A DNA stretch of 35,830 nt from NCBI GenBank assembly GCA_001913845.2, contig MKGP02000035.1, positions 1 to 35,830 of the forward strand, written 5' to 3'. The translations under genes were made by a program, and so were the position numbers. The notes under the pieces were generated by a model. It had not been told where the DNA came from. It did not search any database and saw nothing but the letters and a program-made list of their open reading frames with translations. Shown one piece after another: positions 1 to 8,493 of this stretch. Position 1 is the stretch's first letter. Each line of letters starts with the position of its first letter. Source of the DNA: Limnothrix sp. CACIAM 69d. GTDB taxonomy: Bacteria > Cyanobacteriota > Cyanobacteriia > CACIAM-69d.

Positions 1-87
1 TCGATACTTTGCTGGGAACACTAAGTGGTAAAGCAAAATTGTGACGTTATGACTTTTGTGGATATATTCGCTCATCTCTGATTTTTA

Positions 88-102
88 CGCCGCAGAGCGG
101 CG
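88..102. repeat. Short perfect hairpin in a gene-free AT-rich stretch
   Basis: CGCCGC and GCGGCG are separated by AGA, giving a 6-bp perfect stem. The T run (82-86) lies before the hairpin on the plus strand, so it would be an A run on the minus strand. This is therefore not an intrinsic terminator in either direction. The rest of 1-293 is AT-rich and holds no coding sequence I can support. Confidence 0.5.
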
Positions 103-293
103 GGGAATTGACCCTTAGAGATTAAAACAAATTCAAAATGAACTCAAAATAAAGCTATTCAAGATCAATGCTAGATCAATATTAACAATATTCATTCAAT
201 GCCCAGCTCAAGTTTGGTTCATGAGTTTGCCGGTTTGAGCCGTGAGTTCAGCAGTTACAGTCCAATTTTTAAGCGAGTTTACCTGACCTGCCA

Positions 294-1532
294 CTAGGCG
301 TTGGGTTTGCGGGGGGCGCGGCGGTGCTTGGGTGCTGGTGGCTCGTTGGCGGATAGGTCTTTGAGAAGAAAACTGAGCCACAGCCTTAAGGAGTTGGTTT
401 CCTGTTGTTTTTTGTGGTTCACCCGCAGGAGTGCTTGGCGATCGCGCTGTAACTCGGCTTGGATTGCTTGCTGCTGAGCACGAGCTTCGGCCATATTTTC
501 GTGAATTTGGTTTAATTCCACTTGTCGATCGCGGCAGAGGGCCACGAGTCGATCGTGCTCTGCCTGCAGTTTAGCGACGGTGGAGGGCAATCCGTTGTAT
601 TGCTGTTGCAGGGTTTCGATCTGTTGGCGAAGTTCGTAGCGCCGCCGGTGATGGGCATCGGCTTGGGTGCGAATTTGTTCGAGGGCCGTTTGCCGTTGTC
701 GCAGGGTCATTTCTACGCTCTGCTGTTCTCGCATGGTGTCAGCGAGCGATCGCGTGAGGGTGGCCGTGCGCTCGCTGAGTTCGGCCGCTTGGGCCTCAAG
801 GCTGGTGCAGTTGTTGAGGAGGGTTTGTTCTCGCTGGCGGAGGTTGCTGAGGTTGGCTTGGCGCTCTTGGGCCTCTTGTTCTAGGGCAATGGTTTCGGCG
901 CGCAGTCGATCGACCTGAGTGAGGTCGCGCTCCATGCTGGCCTTGCGACTGTCAAGATCGGCTAATTGAGTTTGATGCTGAGCAATTTTGTCTTCGAGTT
1001 GCTGGCGCTGGGTTTCCAAATCAGCCAAAACGCGATAAATCTTCTGCGTTCGGCCGCTGCCTTCATCAATTTGGGACTGAATTGCTTCTTTTTCCTTACG
1101 CAGAACACCAATCACCGCTTCAAGTTGCTGCTTACGGGTGAGGGATTGTTCTAGTTCTCGTTCAAGGCGATCGACCTCCACGCGCAAGGCGCTGGCAAGG
1201 TCGCTGCTGAGGGGCGGGTTGATGGTTGGTGGGCGACGATCGCTGGGTAACCAGTTGGCATATTCGGGGGAGATGGTTTCCCTGAGGCGAGGATCCCAGG
1301 GTTCGGGTTGCGATCGGGAGCGATCGGGCGTTAAGGCGGTGATCGCCGCTGCACCGGACAGGGCAATGGCTCCGAGACCGAGGGCCTTTTGCCATTGGCG
1401 ATCGGTCACAACCCCAATGCCAAGGCCTAAGCTAAACGCGACCGTGCCTGCGATCCACCAATTGCGATTCACTGCTAACACACCATCTGAACTATGCGAT
1501 CGTAGCCATAACTTAACGGCTGATTCCCCCAA
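294..1532 (-). CDS. Membrane-anchored coiled-coil protein, unknown function
   Basis: No family is recognised. From the first possible start the protein is 412 residues. Two hydrophobic segments lie at about residues 25-42 and 50-67, followed by a polar Pro-rich stretch. A very long Gln/Glu/Arg-rich coiled coil then runs from about residue 110 to 375, with heptad-like spacing of Leu and Ile. The C-terminus is short and basic (RAPRKPNA). The shape suggests an inner-membrane or thylakoid hairpin anchor with a long cytoplasmic rod, as in scaffold or tether proteins; this is inference. The start is uncertain: the most upstream start codon is TTG at 1530-1532, with in-frame GTG codons at residues 18 and 21, and no ATG or clear ribosome binding site precedes the first hydrophobic segment. 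The next gene upstream on this strand encodes a membrane protein with a degenerate GGDEF domain, about 150 bases away. Confidence 0.75.
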   Translation of the reverse strand: MGESAVKLWLRSHSSDGVLAVNRNWWIAGTVAFSLGLGIGVVTDRQWQKALGLGAIALSGAAAITALTPDRSRSQPEPWDPRLRETISPEYANWLPSDRRPPTINPPLSSDLASALRVEVDRLERELEQSLTRKQQLEAVIGVLRKEKEAIQSQIDEGSGRTQKIYRVLADLETQRQQLEDKIAQHQTQLADLDSRKASMERDLTQVDRLRAETIALEQEAQERQANLSNLRQREQTLLNNCTSLEAQAAELSERTATLTRSLADTMREQQSVEMTLRQRQTALEQIRTQADAHHRRRYELRQQIETLQQQYNGLPSTVAKLQAEHDRLVALCRDRQVELNQIHENMAEARAQQQAIQAELQRDRQALLRVNHKKQQETNSLRLWLSFLLKDLSANEPPAPKHRRAPRKPNA

Positions 1533-1637
1533 TCCATGGATTACCCCAATCTATACCCAGGAATCAACAGAGCCAGACCGAGACCAACCAAACCCGCAGA
1601 AAAAACCAGCAGACAGAATCAACGAACAAAACTAGTC

Positions 1638-1663
1638 AATACAACCAGCCAATACAACCAGCC
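1638..1663. repeat. 13-bp tandem duplication
   Basis: The 13-mer AATACAACCAGCC occurs twice head to tail (1638-1650 and 1651-1663) in the short CA-rich gap between two minus-strand genes. No function is apparent. Confidence 0.8.
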
Positions 1664-1682
1664 CACAAAACCAACAACCGGG

Positions 1683-3035
1683 TTAATATTCCAGCCCGTC
1701 CATCTCAACACAATTCCCCCCATGCCGATGGGCCCGCTCAAGGGCCCGCAAAGCCGATCGCACGGCCGCATCGGGCAGTTGCTGGAGATCAGGCACCAAC
1801 GTGCCAATGCCTAAGGATAGGGTCACCTCTCCGCCAGCGACTGGGATCGGCTCCTGGGCGGATGGGGAGCGATTCATTGGCATTTCGGAAGTGATGTCGG
1901 AAGCGATTTCAGGGGCCACTTCAGCGGCCATTGCAGCCTCAGAGCCAGTGACCAAGAACGCATCGGCTAAATCTGCACTGGCATCGATGTTGGCATTGAT
2001 CGGCCTGGATGCCTCTTGCCCAGCATGAACCCGGTCATGGGCGGTGGCGGAGTTGTTCCGTGGCCGATCGCGCGTTGGGGGGAAATCCATATCAAGATGC
2101 AAAGACGAACCGGCAGCCCAAGGAGAAGCCGGAGCGTCATCGTAGTGGCTTGGCCAAGGGTGAGCCGTGGGAGTCATGGACTGCTGAGTTGCGCAGCGAT
2201 TGAACTGATGGCGAATCGATTCCGCGACGGCCAAAGCGCCGATCGAGTCAGTGTTGGGCAGCAGAATCAGGAATCGATCGCCCCGATCGCGGCCAACCAC
2301 ATCGGAACTACGCTGCACCTGTTGTTTTAAGACCGTTGCCAGATTGTGGATCGTTTGTTGACCAAAGGCCTCCCCTTGGAGATTCACCCAATCCGCCAAA
2401 TGATCCACCTCGCAGGCCACAATCGATAGCACCTGTTCCGATCGCAGCGCCTGTTGCCAAGTGTGTTGCAAAGCTTCATAGAAACGGTAGTGATTCGCCA
2501 AACCCGTTTCCAGGTCAACGCCTTCCAACTGCCGAATGCGATCTTGGGCCTGGGCAAGGGCCACTTGCAATTTTTCCTGTTCCGCTTCCATCAAAATCAG
2601 TCGATCGCGATGTTCATGGAGCCAACGTTCCAGGGCTAATCGTTGTCGCTCCAAAAACTGCAATCGATCGCCATACCGCACCAGCAAGCGACTGGTGAGC
2701 CGCACAAACTGCGCACAGTCATCCTGATCGTCCAATTGCGTCAGGGCGCTGACCTTTGCCGCCAAGCCACCCGTAAAAGAAGACTCCTGATCTAAACAGG
2801 TCAACAGCACCCAAGCAAGGCGGATCGAATCCAAGGCCCGACTACAAACCCAAGCCGCAGTCATCCCCGTTAACAGACTGACCGCCAAGGCCCAGCTTGC
2901 TACCTTGGCCAAGGGAAATGGCTCCCAACTGGCCCACAGAAACCAGCCCCCCAAAACACTTAAAAACACTACCGCACCGACTTTGGTTGGCAGCGATCGA
3001 TTCCAGTTGATTGGCGGACTAGAGAAGCGCGTCAC
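1683..3035 (-). CDS. Membrane protein with a degenerate GGDEF domain
   Basis: This 450-residue protein starts at GTG (3033-3035). Two hydrophobic segments (about 19-36 and 44-64) are followed by a helical region and a coiled coil (about 125-170). A GGDEF-fold domain follows: it opens with DLETGLANHYRF (174-185) and continues with a DHL-type metal loop near 211. The signature position reads RGDRF (251-255) instead of GGDEF or GGEEF, and the fold then carries PNTDSIGALAVAESIR. Its last strand and helix (VTLSLGIGTL, about 404-413) come after an extra low-complexity insert of about 120 residues (roughly 283-402). Known diguanylate cyclases need the GG(D/E)EF loop to bind GTP, so this one is probably catalytically inactive and may act as a sensor or scaffold. 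That is inference from the changed motif. Confidence 0.8.
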   Translation of the reverse strand: MTRFSSPPINWNRSLPTKVGAVVFLSVLGGWFLWASWEPFPLAKVASWALAVSLLTGMTAAWVCSRALDSIRLAWVLLTCLDQESSFTGGLAAKVSALTQLDDQDDCAQFVRLTSRLLVRYGDRLQFLERQRLALERWLHEHRDRLILMEAEQEKLQVALAQAQDRIRQLEGVDLETGLANHYRFYEALQHTWQQALRSEQVLSIVACEVDHLADWVNLQGEAFGQQTIHNLATVLKQQVQRSSDVVGRDRGDRFLILLPNTDSIGALAVAESIRHQFNRCATQQSMTPTAHPWPSHYDDAPASPWAAGSSLHLDMDFPPTRDRPRNNSATAHDRVHAGQEASRPINANIDASADLADAFLVTGSEAAMAAEVAPEIASDITSEMPMNRSPSAQEPIPVAGGEVTLSLGIGTLVPDLQQLPDAAVRSALRALERAHRHGGNCVEMDGLEY

Positions 3036-3157
3036 CGGTTGGCTTACCCACTGAGTTGATCAAGTTATCCAGGACGGGAACGCCATGGGAGCATCGGAGA
3101 TGAGGAAATCGCATTCACTCAAAGTTCACCTAGCCACAGACCAGCGCCCACCCTCCA

Positions 3158-3661
3158 TCATTCCTGATTCAGCGTGAGTCCGCCCAAATTTGCGCAAAGA
3201 TCTTCAAGATGTTGAGGGTTCCAGCCAGGCACTTCACCCACCACCTCAATCAATACCTGACGGCCCGTAATGCCCGATCGCAAGGCCACTTGGAGATAAT
3301 CGATCGGCAGTTCCGGCAACCGCTCCGACCACTCGATCGCCACAATGCCCGCAGTCACCTCGCCCCCTTCCCAATATTGCTCCAGGGCCAACGGCTCCAC
3401 CTCTTCCGGACTCAACCGATAGAGATCAAAGTGATACAGCGGAATCGAACCCTCCAGATATTCATTTACCAGCACAAAAGTGGGACTCACCACCGGCTCC
3501 GCAATGCCCAGCCCCGCCGCCAAACCTTGCGCCAGCGTTGTTTTGCCAGCTCCCAACTCTCCATCCAGCAGGATCACCGCACCGGGCCGCAAAATCTGCC
3601 CGATCGCCCAGCCCAGGGTTTGAGTTGCAGTCGCATCTGCCAAAAAGAATTCCAGAGTCAT
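3158..3661 (-). CDS. tsaE: tRNA threonylcarbamoyladenosine biosynthesis ATPase TsaE
   Basis: TsaE (YjeE) is the P-loop ATPase that works with TsaB and TsaD to form N6-threonylcarbamoyladenosine at position 37 of tRNAs reading ANN codons. The Walker A motif GELGAGKTT is at about residues 34-42. It is followed by the family features SPTFVLVNEY and HFDLYRL, then VAIEWSERLPE. I place the start at ATG 3659-3661 (MTLEFFLADATA), which gives 167 residues, close to the usual family length. An upstream in-frame start at 3712 would add 17 residues with no family resemblance. The gene is on the same strand as ndhD but separated from it by an intrinsic terminator, so it is likely transcribed on its own. 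Confidence 0.93.
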   Translation of the reverse strand: MTLEFFLADATATQTLGWAIGQILRPGAVILLDGELGAGKTTLAQGLAAGLGIAEPVVSPTFVLVNEYLEGSIPLYHFDLYRLSPEEVEPLALEQYWEGGEVTAGIVAIEWSERLPELPIDYLQVALRSGITGRQVLIEVVGEVPGWNPQHLEDLCANLGGLTLNQE

Positions 3662-3832
3662 TGCACCAAAGTCGCCGGATTGCCAAAGAAAACCATTACC
3701 GGGAAAACCCAAGGATTAGTCAAGGTATGAATAAGGTATGAATCAAGAGGTGAGTCAACGGTATCTGTAAGTATCCATAAAATTATCGCCATAGAATTCC
3801 ATCAAATCAGAACCGCGCGGCTGCTGATGGGC

Positions 3833-3877
3833 GATCAAAACAAAATCCCGATTCTCCACCAGGGAAAAATCGGGATT
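3833..3877 (-). terminator. Intrinsic terminator of ndhD
   Basis: On the minus strand the 10-bp arms AATCCCGATT (3868-3877) and AATCGGGATT (3844-3853) form a perfect stem with a 14-nt loop. They are followed directly by a T-rich tract read from 3843 downward (TTTGTTTTGAT). It lies about 105 bases beyond the ndhD stop codon. The rest of the 3662-3980 gap holds a second small C5/G5 hairpin near 3915 and no coding sequence. Confidence 0.8.
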
Positions 3878-3980
3878 ACGGAATCATCTCATCGAGATTT
3901 GTCAGGGATTCGTCACCCCCTCAGGGGGAACATTGAGAGCCGTTGATTAACCTTCGCTAGAAACCCTTAGCTAGCGATCC

Positions 3981-5585
3981 TTAGTTGGTGCGTACCGATG
4001 CCGCCAACTCCGTATCTGCCAGCTTCGGAGCATTCAGCACCGCTGAGTAGAATCGGGAATCCTGGGCCTTTGCCACGATCGCGAAGCTGCTCCGCACCCG
4101 GCTAGCCACTTCCGTAGATTTCATGTCATAGGTTTGGGTCGCCAGCTTGGGGTAGATGCCCACACCCACGATCGGGGCCAGCAACACCAGGGCGATCGCC
4201 AGTTCCCGCAGCTTCAGATCCGACCAGTTCACCTCAGTCAGCGCCGCGTTTTCCTTGCCGTAGAAAATTTCCCGCAGCATCGACAGCAGGTAAACCGCCG
4301 AGAGAATCACACCCACCGCCGCCAACACCACCACTGTGGCCCGGAACGGAGCGCTGTAGACCTCGCTGGTTGTTAAGCCGAGGAACACCGTCAGCTCACC
4401 CACAAAGCCGCTCATACCGGGCAGGGCCAGAGAAGCCATGGTCGTCGCCACAAACAGGGCGAAGGTGCGGGGCATCTTTTGCCCAATGCCGCCCATTTCG
4501 TCGATCGAGAGGGTGTGGGTGCGCTCGTAGGTTACGCCCGTCAGGAAGAACATCGCCGCCGCAATCAACCCGTGGGACACCATTTGCAGCACTGCGCCGC
4601 TCAGGCCCACGTCGGTGAAGGAAGCAATCCCCAGCAATACAAAGCCCATGTGGGACATTGACGAGTAGGCAATCCGTCGCTTCAGATTCCGTTGGGCAAA
4701 GGCATTCAGCGCCCCATAGATGATGTTGACGACACCCAGGATCGCCAAGACCGGCGCGAAGTAGATGTGCGCATTCGGCAGCATCTCCATGTTCATCCGA
4801 ATCAAGCCATAGCCCGCCATCTTCAGCAGCACACCAGCCAACAGCATGGAAACGGGCGTGGGCGCTTCACCGTGGGCATCGGGCAACCAGGTGTGGCCCG
4901 GGAAAGCGGGCAGCTTCACCAAGAAGGCGATCGAGAAGGCCGCATAGAGCAGGAGTTCCGCCGTCAGGGAATAATTCTTCAGCCCCAAGGCATCCATATC
5001 AAAGGTGACCGGGCCGCCCGAGAAGGCCATGGCCAGAGCCGCCACCAGGATGAACAGGGAAGCGAGGGCCGTGTAAAGAATGAACTTGGTGGCAGCGTAG
5101 CGGCGCTTGGCACCACCCCAAATCGAAATCAGCAGGTAAACCGGTACTAACTCCAGTTCCCACATCAAGAAGAACAGCAACAGATCCTTCGATACAAACA
5201 CCCCGATTTGGGCGCTGTACATGGCCAGCAACAGGGTGTAAAACAGGCGGGGTTTCTTGGTGACATTCCAGGAAGCCCCGATCGCCAGGGTGGTGACCAA
5301 ACCAGTCAGGGCCACTAGCGGCATGGAGATGCCATCGATCGCCAAAGACCAGTTCAAGCCAATTTGCGGCAACCAAGCGTAGGTTTCCGCCAGTTGAAAC
5401 TCAGTGTTGGTGAAATCAAACTGCCCGAAGCAGGTGTAGGAAATCAGGGCCAACTCCACAATGCCCACTGCCAGCGCATACCAACGGATGGTTTTTCCGT
5501 CGCGATCGGGCAGGAAGGGAATCGGCAGCGCCGCCACCAAAGGCAGCAGCGTAATCAAACTTAACCAAGGAAATGTTGCGTCCAT
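3981..5585 (-). CDS. ndhD: NAD(P)H-quinone oxidoreductase subunit 4 (NdhD)
   Basis: NdhD is an antiporter-like, proton-pumping membrane subunit of cyanobacterial NDH-1, which drives PSI cyclic electron flow and respiration from the thylakoid. The protein is 534 residues from ATG 5583-5585 ([16 protein letters not shown]), matching the known family N-terminus; a GTG at 5651 would add 22 residues. Family hallmarks are the LWWEL-type helix (here [15 protein letters not shown]), [20 protein letters not shown] with the conserved Lys and broken-helix region, and [14 protein letters not shown]. About 14 hydrophobic helices are visible. The sequence fits the NdhD1/NdhD2 branch (NDH-1L type) rather than the CO2-uptake NdhD3/D4 branch; I base this on overall resemblance, and it is less certain than the NdhD call. 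No ndhF lies beside it, unlike the usual ndhF1-ndhD1 pair. Confidence 0.96.
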   Translation of the reverse strand: MDATFPWLSLITLLPLVAALPIPFLPDRDGKTIRWYALAVGIVELALISYTCFGQFDFTNTEFQLAETYAWLPQIGLNWSLAIDGISMPLVALTGLVTTLAIGASWNVTKKPRLFYTLLLAMYSAQIGVFVSKDLLLFFLMWELELVPVYLLISIWGGAKRRYAATKFILYTALASLFILVAALAMAFSGGPVTFDMDALGLKNYSLTAELLLYAAFSIAFLVKLPAFPGHTWLPDAHGEAPTPVSMLLAGVLLKMAGYGLIRMNMEMLPNAHIYFAPVLAILGVVNIIYGALNAFAQRNLKRRIAYSSMSHMGFVLLGIASFTDVGLSGAVLQMVSHGLIAAAMFFLTGVTYERTHTLSIDEMGGIGQKMPRTFALFVATTMASLALPGMSGFVGELTVFLGLTTSEVYSAPFRATVVVLAAVGVILSAVYLLSMLREIFYGKENAALTEVNWSDLKLRELAIALVLLAPIVGVGIYPKLATQTYDMKSTEVASRVRSSFAIVAKAQDSRFYSAVLNAPKLADTELAASVRTN

Positions 5586-5933
5586 TGACTCCACCCGGCT
5601 GCAAAGGTCGGGTATGAACTCGATGAGGAGTAGGTAGGGATAATTACTCACCTGGTTTTAGTTTAATAAACTTTACATACAGTGACCAATCGTTTTTTCT
5701 AATGATTACGATTTGTTTCAAAAAGTTAAGTTCATGTCTGCAATCGATCGCCCAAGGGGATCGCTCCGCCGATCGCAGATCGACCGATCGAATGGACGGG
5801 ATAAGGGCGGTCATTTTGTCACCTGACTAGATCAATCGCTCAGGCTGAATGGCGGCGGACTCGAAGAACCAATCCTGGCTGAACGGAGAGGTTGCTAGAA
5901 TCCAAGCAGTCGATCGCCCCCCACCCTCTCGCC
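5586..5933. other. Divergent intergenic region, ndhD / Uma2
   Basis: These 348 bases must hold the promoters of two divergent genes. The part next to ndhD (5650-5735) is AT-rich and contains the inverted pair AATCG (5688-5692) and CGATT around a TTTTTTC tract. The part next to the Uma2 gene is rich in CGATCG. I see no convincing pair of -35 and -10 hexamers and no small gene. Confidence 0.4.
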
Positions 5934-6677
5934 ATGGTTGCCATCCAGCCCGGTCGCTCCCCTAACGCCGCTGTGACTGCTTCAGCGCCCCAGCCGCAAC
6001 GGTTTAGCCCCGTGGCGGAGGCTGACCCGACCCTTTGCGAGTTTGATGAGGCGACAGAGACGGATCCTGACGATTGGCAAAAGGCAGATTGGGAGACTTA
6101 TCGGCAAGCGATCGCCCAAGCCAGTGAGAAAACAAAAGGTTATTATCACGACGGAATGATGAGGCTCGAAATGTCTCCCGTCGGTAACCCCCACTCCCGC
6201 GACCATTCGATCGTGATCTACGCGACGTTGCTGTTTGCGGCCCTTCGAGACTTGCGCGTCGATGTTCACGACAACTGCACCTACCGCAAAACTGGCTTGC
6301 GAGAAGCGCAGCCCGATGTTTCCTTGTATGTAGGCGATCGGGTGGGATCGCTGGACTGGGATACCAAAATTGTGGACTTGGATCAGTTACCGCCGCCGGA
6401 CTTGGCGATCGAAATTTCCGATAGTACCCTGCCCGATGATTGTGGGCGCAAACGCTTGCTCTATGAAGATTTGGGCGTACGGGAATATTGGGTGGTGAAT
6501 GTGCCGGAGGCGCTGATCCTCGGGTTTGAAATCATTGAGCGCGGCAGTCGGCGAATCCAAGAATCGGCGGTGTTGCCGGGTCTGAGTTTGGACATTTTGG
6601 AAGAGGCCCTGCGGCGATCGCGCGAGGCCGACCATGGCCAGGTCAGCGCTTGGTTGCTCCAACAATGGCAGGCTTAA
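5934..6677 (+). CDS. Uma2 family (DUF820) PD-(D/E)XK nuclease-like protein
   Basis: This belongs to the Uma2/DUF820 restriction-endonuclease-like family, which is greatly expanded in cyanobacteria; the substrates of most members are unknown. The expected active-site pattern is present: an acidic residue in MRLEMSPVG, Asp in AQPDVSLYV, then DLAIEISDST with Glu, and a Lys in CGRKRLLYEDLGVREYWVVN. The core is complete, so the protein may be active. I choose ATG 5934 (MVAIQPGRS, 247 residues) over an in-frame start at 5892 because the 14 extra residues are unlike the family. The first 30-40 residues are low-complexity in either case. The gene stands alone with a hairpin repeat just downstream. 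No partner that would suggest a toxin or a restriction system is adjacent. Confidence 0.88.
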   Translation: MVAIQPGRSPNAAVTASAPQPQRFSPVAEADPTLCEFDEATETDPDDWQKADWETYRQAIAQASEKTKGYYHDGMMRLEMSPVGNPHSRDHSIVIYATLLFAALRDLRVDVHDNCTYRKTGLREAQPDVSLYVGDRVGSLDWDTKIVDLDQLPPPDLAIEISDSTLPDDCGRKRLLYEDLGVREYWVVNVPEALILGFEIIERGSRRIQESAVLPGLSLDILEEALRRSREADHGQVSAWLLQQWQA

Positions 6678-6709
6678 GGACAGGTTTCAACAATGGCACA
6701 GACAGGGAA

Positions 6710-6729
6710 GGGCGCACGGCGGTGCGCCC
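6710..6729. repeat. Palindromic hairpin repeat downstream of the Uma2 gene
   Basis: GGGCGCAC and GTGCGCCC form a perfect 8-bp stem around a 4-base loop. The hairpin lies between two convergent genes but lacks a T tail, so it resembles the short palindromic repeats common in cyanobacterial intergenic DNA more than a terminator. Confidence 0.65.
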
Positions 6730-6779
6730 CTGCGGCTGGACTGCTTAAGTTACAAATTTTGCGTTCGAGAATATCTGGC

Positions 6780-7025
6780 TTATTCTAGATCGAGATTATC
6801 CAAGGTTTCGATCGCTAAGCTCACTTGAGTCTGTCGATCGCGCAGGAATCGATCACACTGTTGCAGGCGATCGACCGCAGCGGTGAATTGGGTAAAGGCT
6901 TGATCGAGATCCAAATCGCCCGTTTCCAGTTGCCGCACGATCGTTTCCACCTCAGCCATGGCTGTTTCGTAATGCCAATCGGGGGCGGTTTCAGGAGGGC
7001 TGGGTTGGGCTTTGGCGCGGGGCAT
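6780..7025 (-). CDS. xseB: Exodeoxyribonuclease VII small subunit
   Basis: XseB combines with XseA to form exonuclease VII, which degrades single-stranded DNA in both directions. The protein is 81 residues from ATG 7023-7025 (MPRAKAQPS). It shows the family core: YETAMAEVETIVRQLETGDLDLDQAF, followed by a helix carrying the Cys-Asp pair of RLQQCDRFLRDRQTQV. The longer frame up to 7121 runs through a palindromic repeat and codes for unrelated residues, so it is rejected as the start. No xseA lies in the window, so the two subunits are encoded apart. The gene is flanked by plus-strand genes. Confidence 0.92.
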   Translation of the reverse strand: MPRAKAQPSPPETAPDWHYETAMAEVETIVRQLETGDLDLDQAFTQFTAAVDRLQQCDRFLRDRQTQVSLAIETLDNLDLE

Positions 7026-7082
7026 GATTTGGAACGGGTGCGATGACCAACAGAGCAGATAGCAGTCACAGACAAGCACAGA

Positions 7083-7102
7083 CAAGGGGTTTAAACCCCT
7101 TG
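7083..7102. repeat. Dispersed palindromic repeat, copy 1
   Basis: CAAGGGGTTTAAACCCCTTG is a perfect 20-bp palindrome preceded by GACAAGCACAGA. Related copies occur at 18330-18349 (inverted orientation) and 24154-24173. It lies just upstream of xseB and moeA, between their divergent start codons. Confidence 0.8.
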
Positions 7103-7201
7103 CCCCCCAACCATATCGCATTCTGCTGAGGCAGCAAGGGTCGGGTCTGGCTCGGGAATTGTGGCAACGAGCTAGGGGTTTTAAACTGACGATCGCTCCC
7201 T

Positions 7202-8437
7202 ATGCCCAACTCACCAATGATTTCCGCCCAAGAAGCTGAAGCGATCGCCCTACGGATTACGCCGCCCATCACCGACACTGAATCGATCGCCAGTGTGGCG
7301 GCCTTGGGTCGAGTTTTGGCGGAGCCGGTGCGATCGCGCTTGGACTTTCCCCACTGGGACAACTCCGCCATGGACGGTTACGCGGTGCGCCAGGCCGACC
7401 TGGCCCAAGGGCCAGCGGAATTGCAGGTGATTGAAACGATTCCGGCTGGGGTGGCTCCGCAACAAACCTTGGGCCCCGGTCAGGCGGCGCGGATTTTTAC
7501 CGGGGCGATGATGCCGCCGGGGGCCGATGCGATCGCCATTCAAGAGGACACGGAACCGGCCGGGCCCGATCGGGTGAAGGTGCTGAGCCAGCCGGCCGTT
7601 GGGGAATTTGTGCGGGCCAAGGGGATGTTTTGCCGATCGGGCGATCAGATTTTGCCTGCCGGGTTGGTGATCGGGCCCGCTGAATTGGCGGTGTTGGCGG
7701 CGGCCCAGTGCGATCGAGTCACAGTGGTGCGACGGCCGCGGGTGGCGGTGTTTTCCACGGGTGATGAACTGGGCACGATCGATCACCCCCTGCAACCGGG
7801 GCAAATTGTCGATTCCAATCAATATGCCCTGATCGCTTTTTTGCAACAAATGGGCGTGGAGCCGATCGCCCTGGGGGTGGTGCGGGACGATCGCGCCGCT
7901 TTGAAAGCCGCCATTGAACAGGCGATCGACCAAGCAGATTTAGTGCTGTCCACGGGGGGCGTGTCCGTGGGGGATTACGACTATGTGGATGCGGTCTTAG
8001 CGGAGTTGGGCGGCGAAATTCACGTCAAATCCGTGGCTGTGCGGCCGGGCAAGCCCCTGACCCTGGCCACCTTTGGCCCCAAGGTCTATGTGGGCTTGCC
8101 GGGAAATCCCGTTTCGGCCCTGGTGGGTTGTTGGCGGTTTGTGGCTCCCCTGTTGCGGAAGTTGTCGGGGCGATCGGGCCCCCACGGGGTGCAATGGCTA
8201 ACGGCGCGATCGGCGCAGGATCTGCAAGGGGCCGGGCGGCGAGAAACTTACCTTTGGGGATCGTTGCAGATCATCGAAGGGCAACTGGTCTTTAGCCTGG
8301 CCAAAGGCAGCCACAGTTCTGGCAACCTGATCAACTTAGCGGGAACCACCGCCCTGGCCCAAGTTCCCCAAGGAACCAGCGAAATCGCCGCCCACAGCGA
8401 AATTCAAGTGCTGCTGCTGGGTGGAGCCGTTGGATGA
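7202..8437 (+). CDS. moeA: Molybdopterin molybdenumtransferase MoeA
   Basis: MoeA inserts molybdate into adenylated molybdopterin in the last step of molybdenum cofactor synthesis, as needed for nitrate reductase. The protein has 411 residues, the usual family length. Visible hallmarks are DNSAMDGYAVR near residue 58, IFTGAMMPPGADAI, the MPT-binding segment VFSTGDELG with DSNQYAL, the signature LSTGGVSVGDYDYV, then VRPGKPL and GLPGNPVSA, and a C-terminal domain IV. ATG 7202 is followed by another in-frame ATG five codons later; the choice does not affect the domain. The gene is divergent from xseB and convergent with the M15 gene, so it is probably monocistronic. No other moa or moe gene is in the window. 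Confidence 0.95.
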   Translation: MPNSPMISAQEAEAIALRITPPITDTESIASVAALGRVLAEPVRSRLDFPHWDNSAMDGYAVRQADLAQGPAELQVIETIPAGVAPQQTLGPGQAARIFTGAMMPPGADAIAIQEDTEPAGPDRVKVLSQPAVGEFVRAKGMFCRSGDQILPAGLVIGPAELAVLAAAQCDRVTVVRRPRVAVFSTGDELGTIDHPLQPGQIVDSNQYALIAFLQQMGVEPIALGVVRDDRAALKAAIEQAIDQADLVLSTGGVSVGDYDYVDAVLAELGGEIHVKSVAVRPGKPLTLATFGPKVYVGLPGNPVSALVGCWRFVAPLLRKLSGRSGPHGVQWLTARSAQDLQGAGRRETYLWGSLQIIEGQLVFSLAKGSHSSGNLINLAGTTALAQVPQGTSEIAAHSEIQVLLLGGAVG

Positions 8438-8493
8438 TCCCTTGGCTGAACCCGATAGACCTCCCCTGCCATCCCCATCGGTTGGGCAACTCA

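Noticed and set aside
88-102. Intrinsic terminator for the coiled-coil gene
   Set aside because: The stem is good but the T run is on the wrong side for a minus-strand transcript, which would read A residues there.
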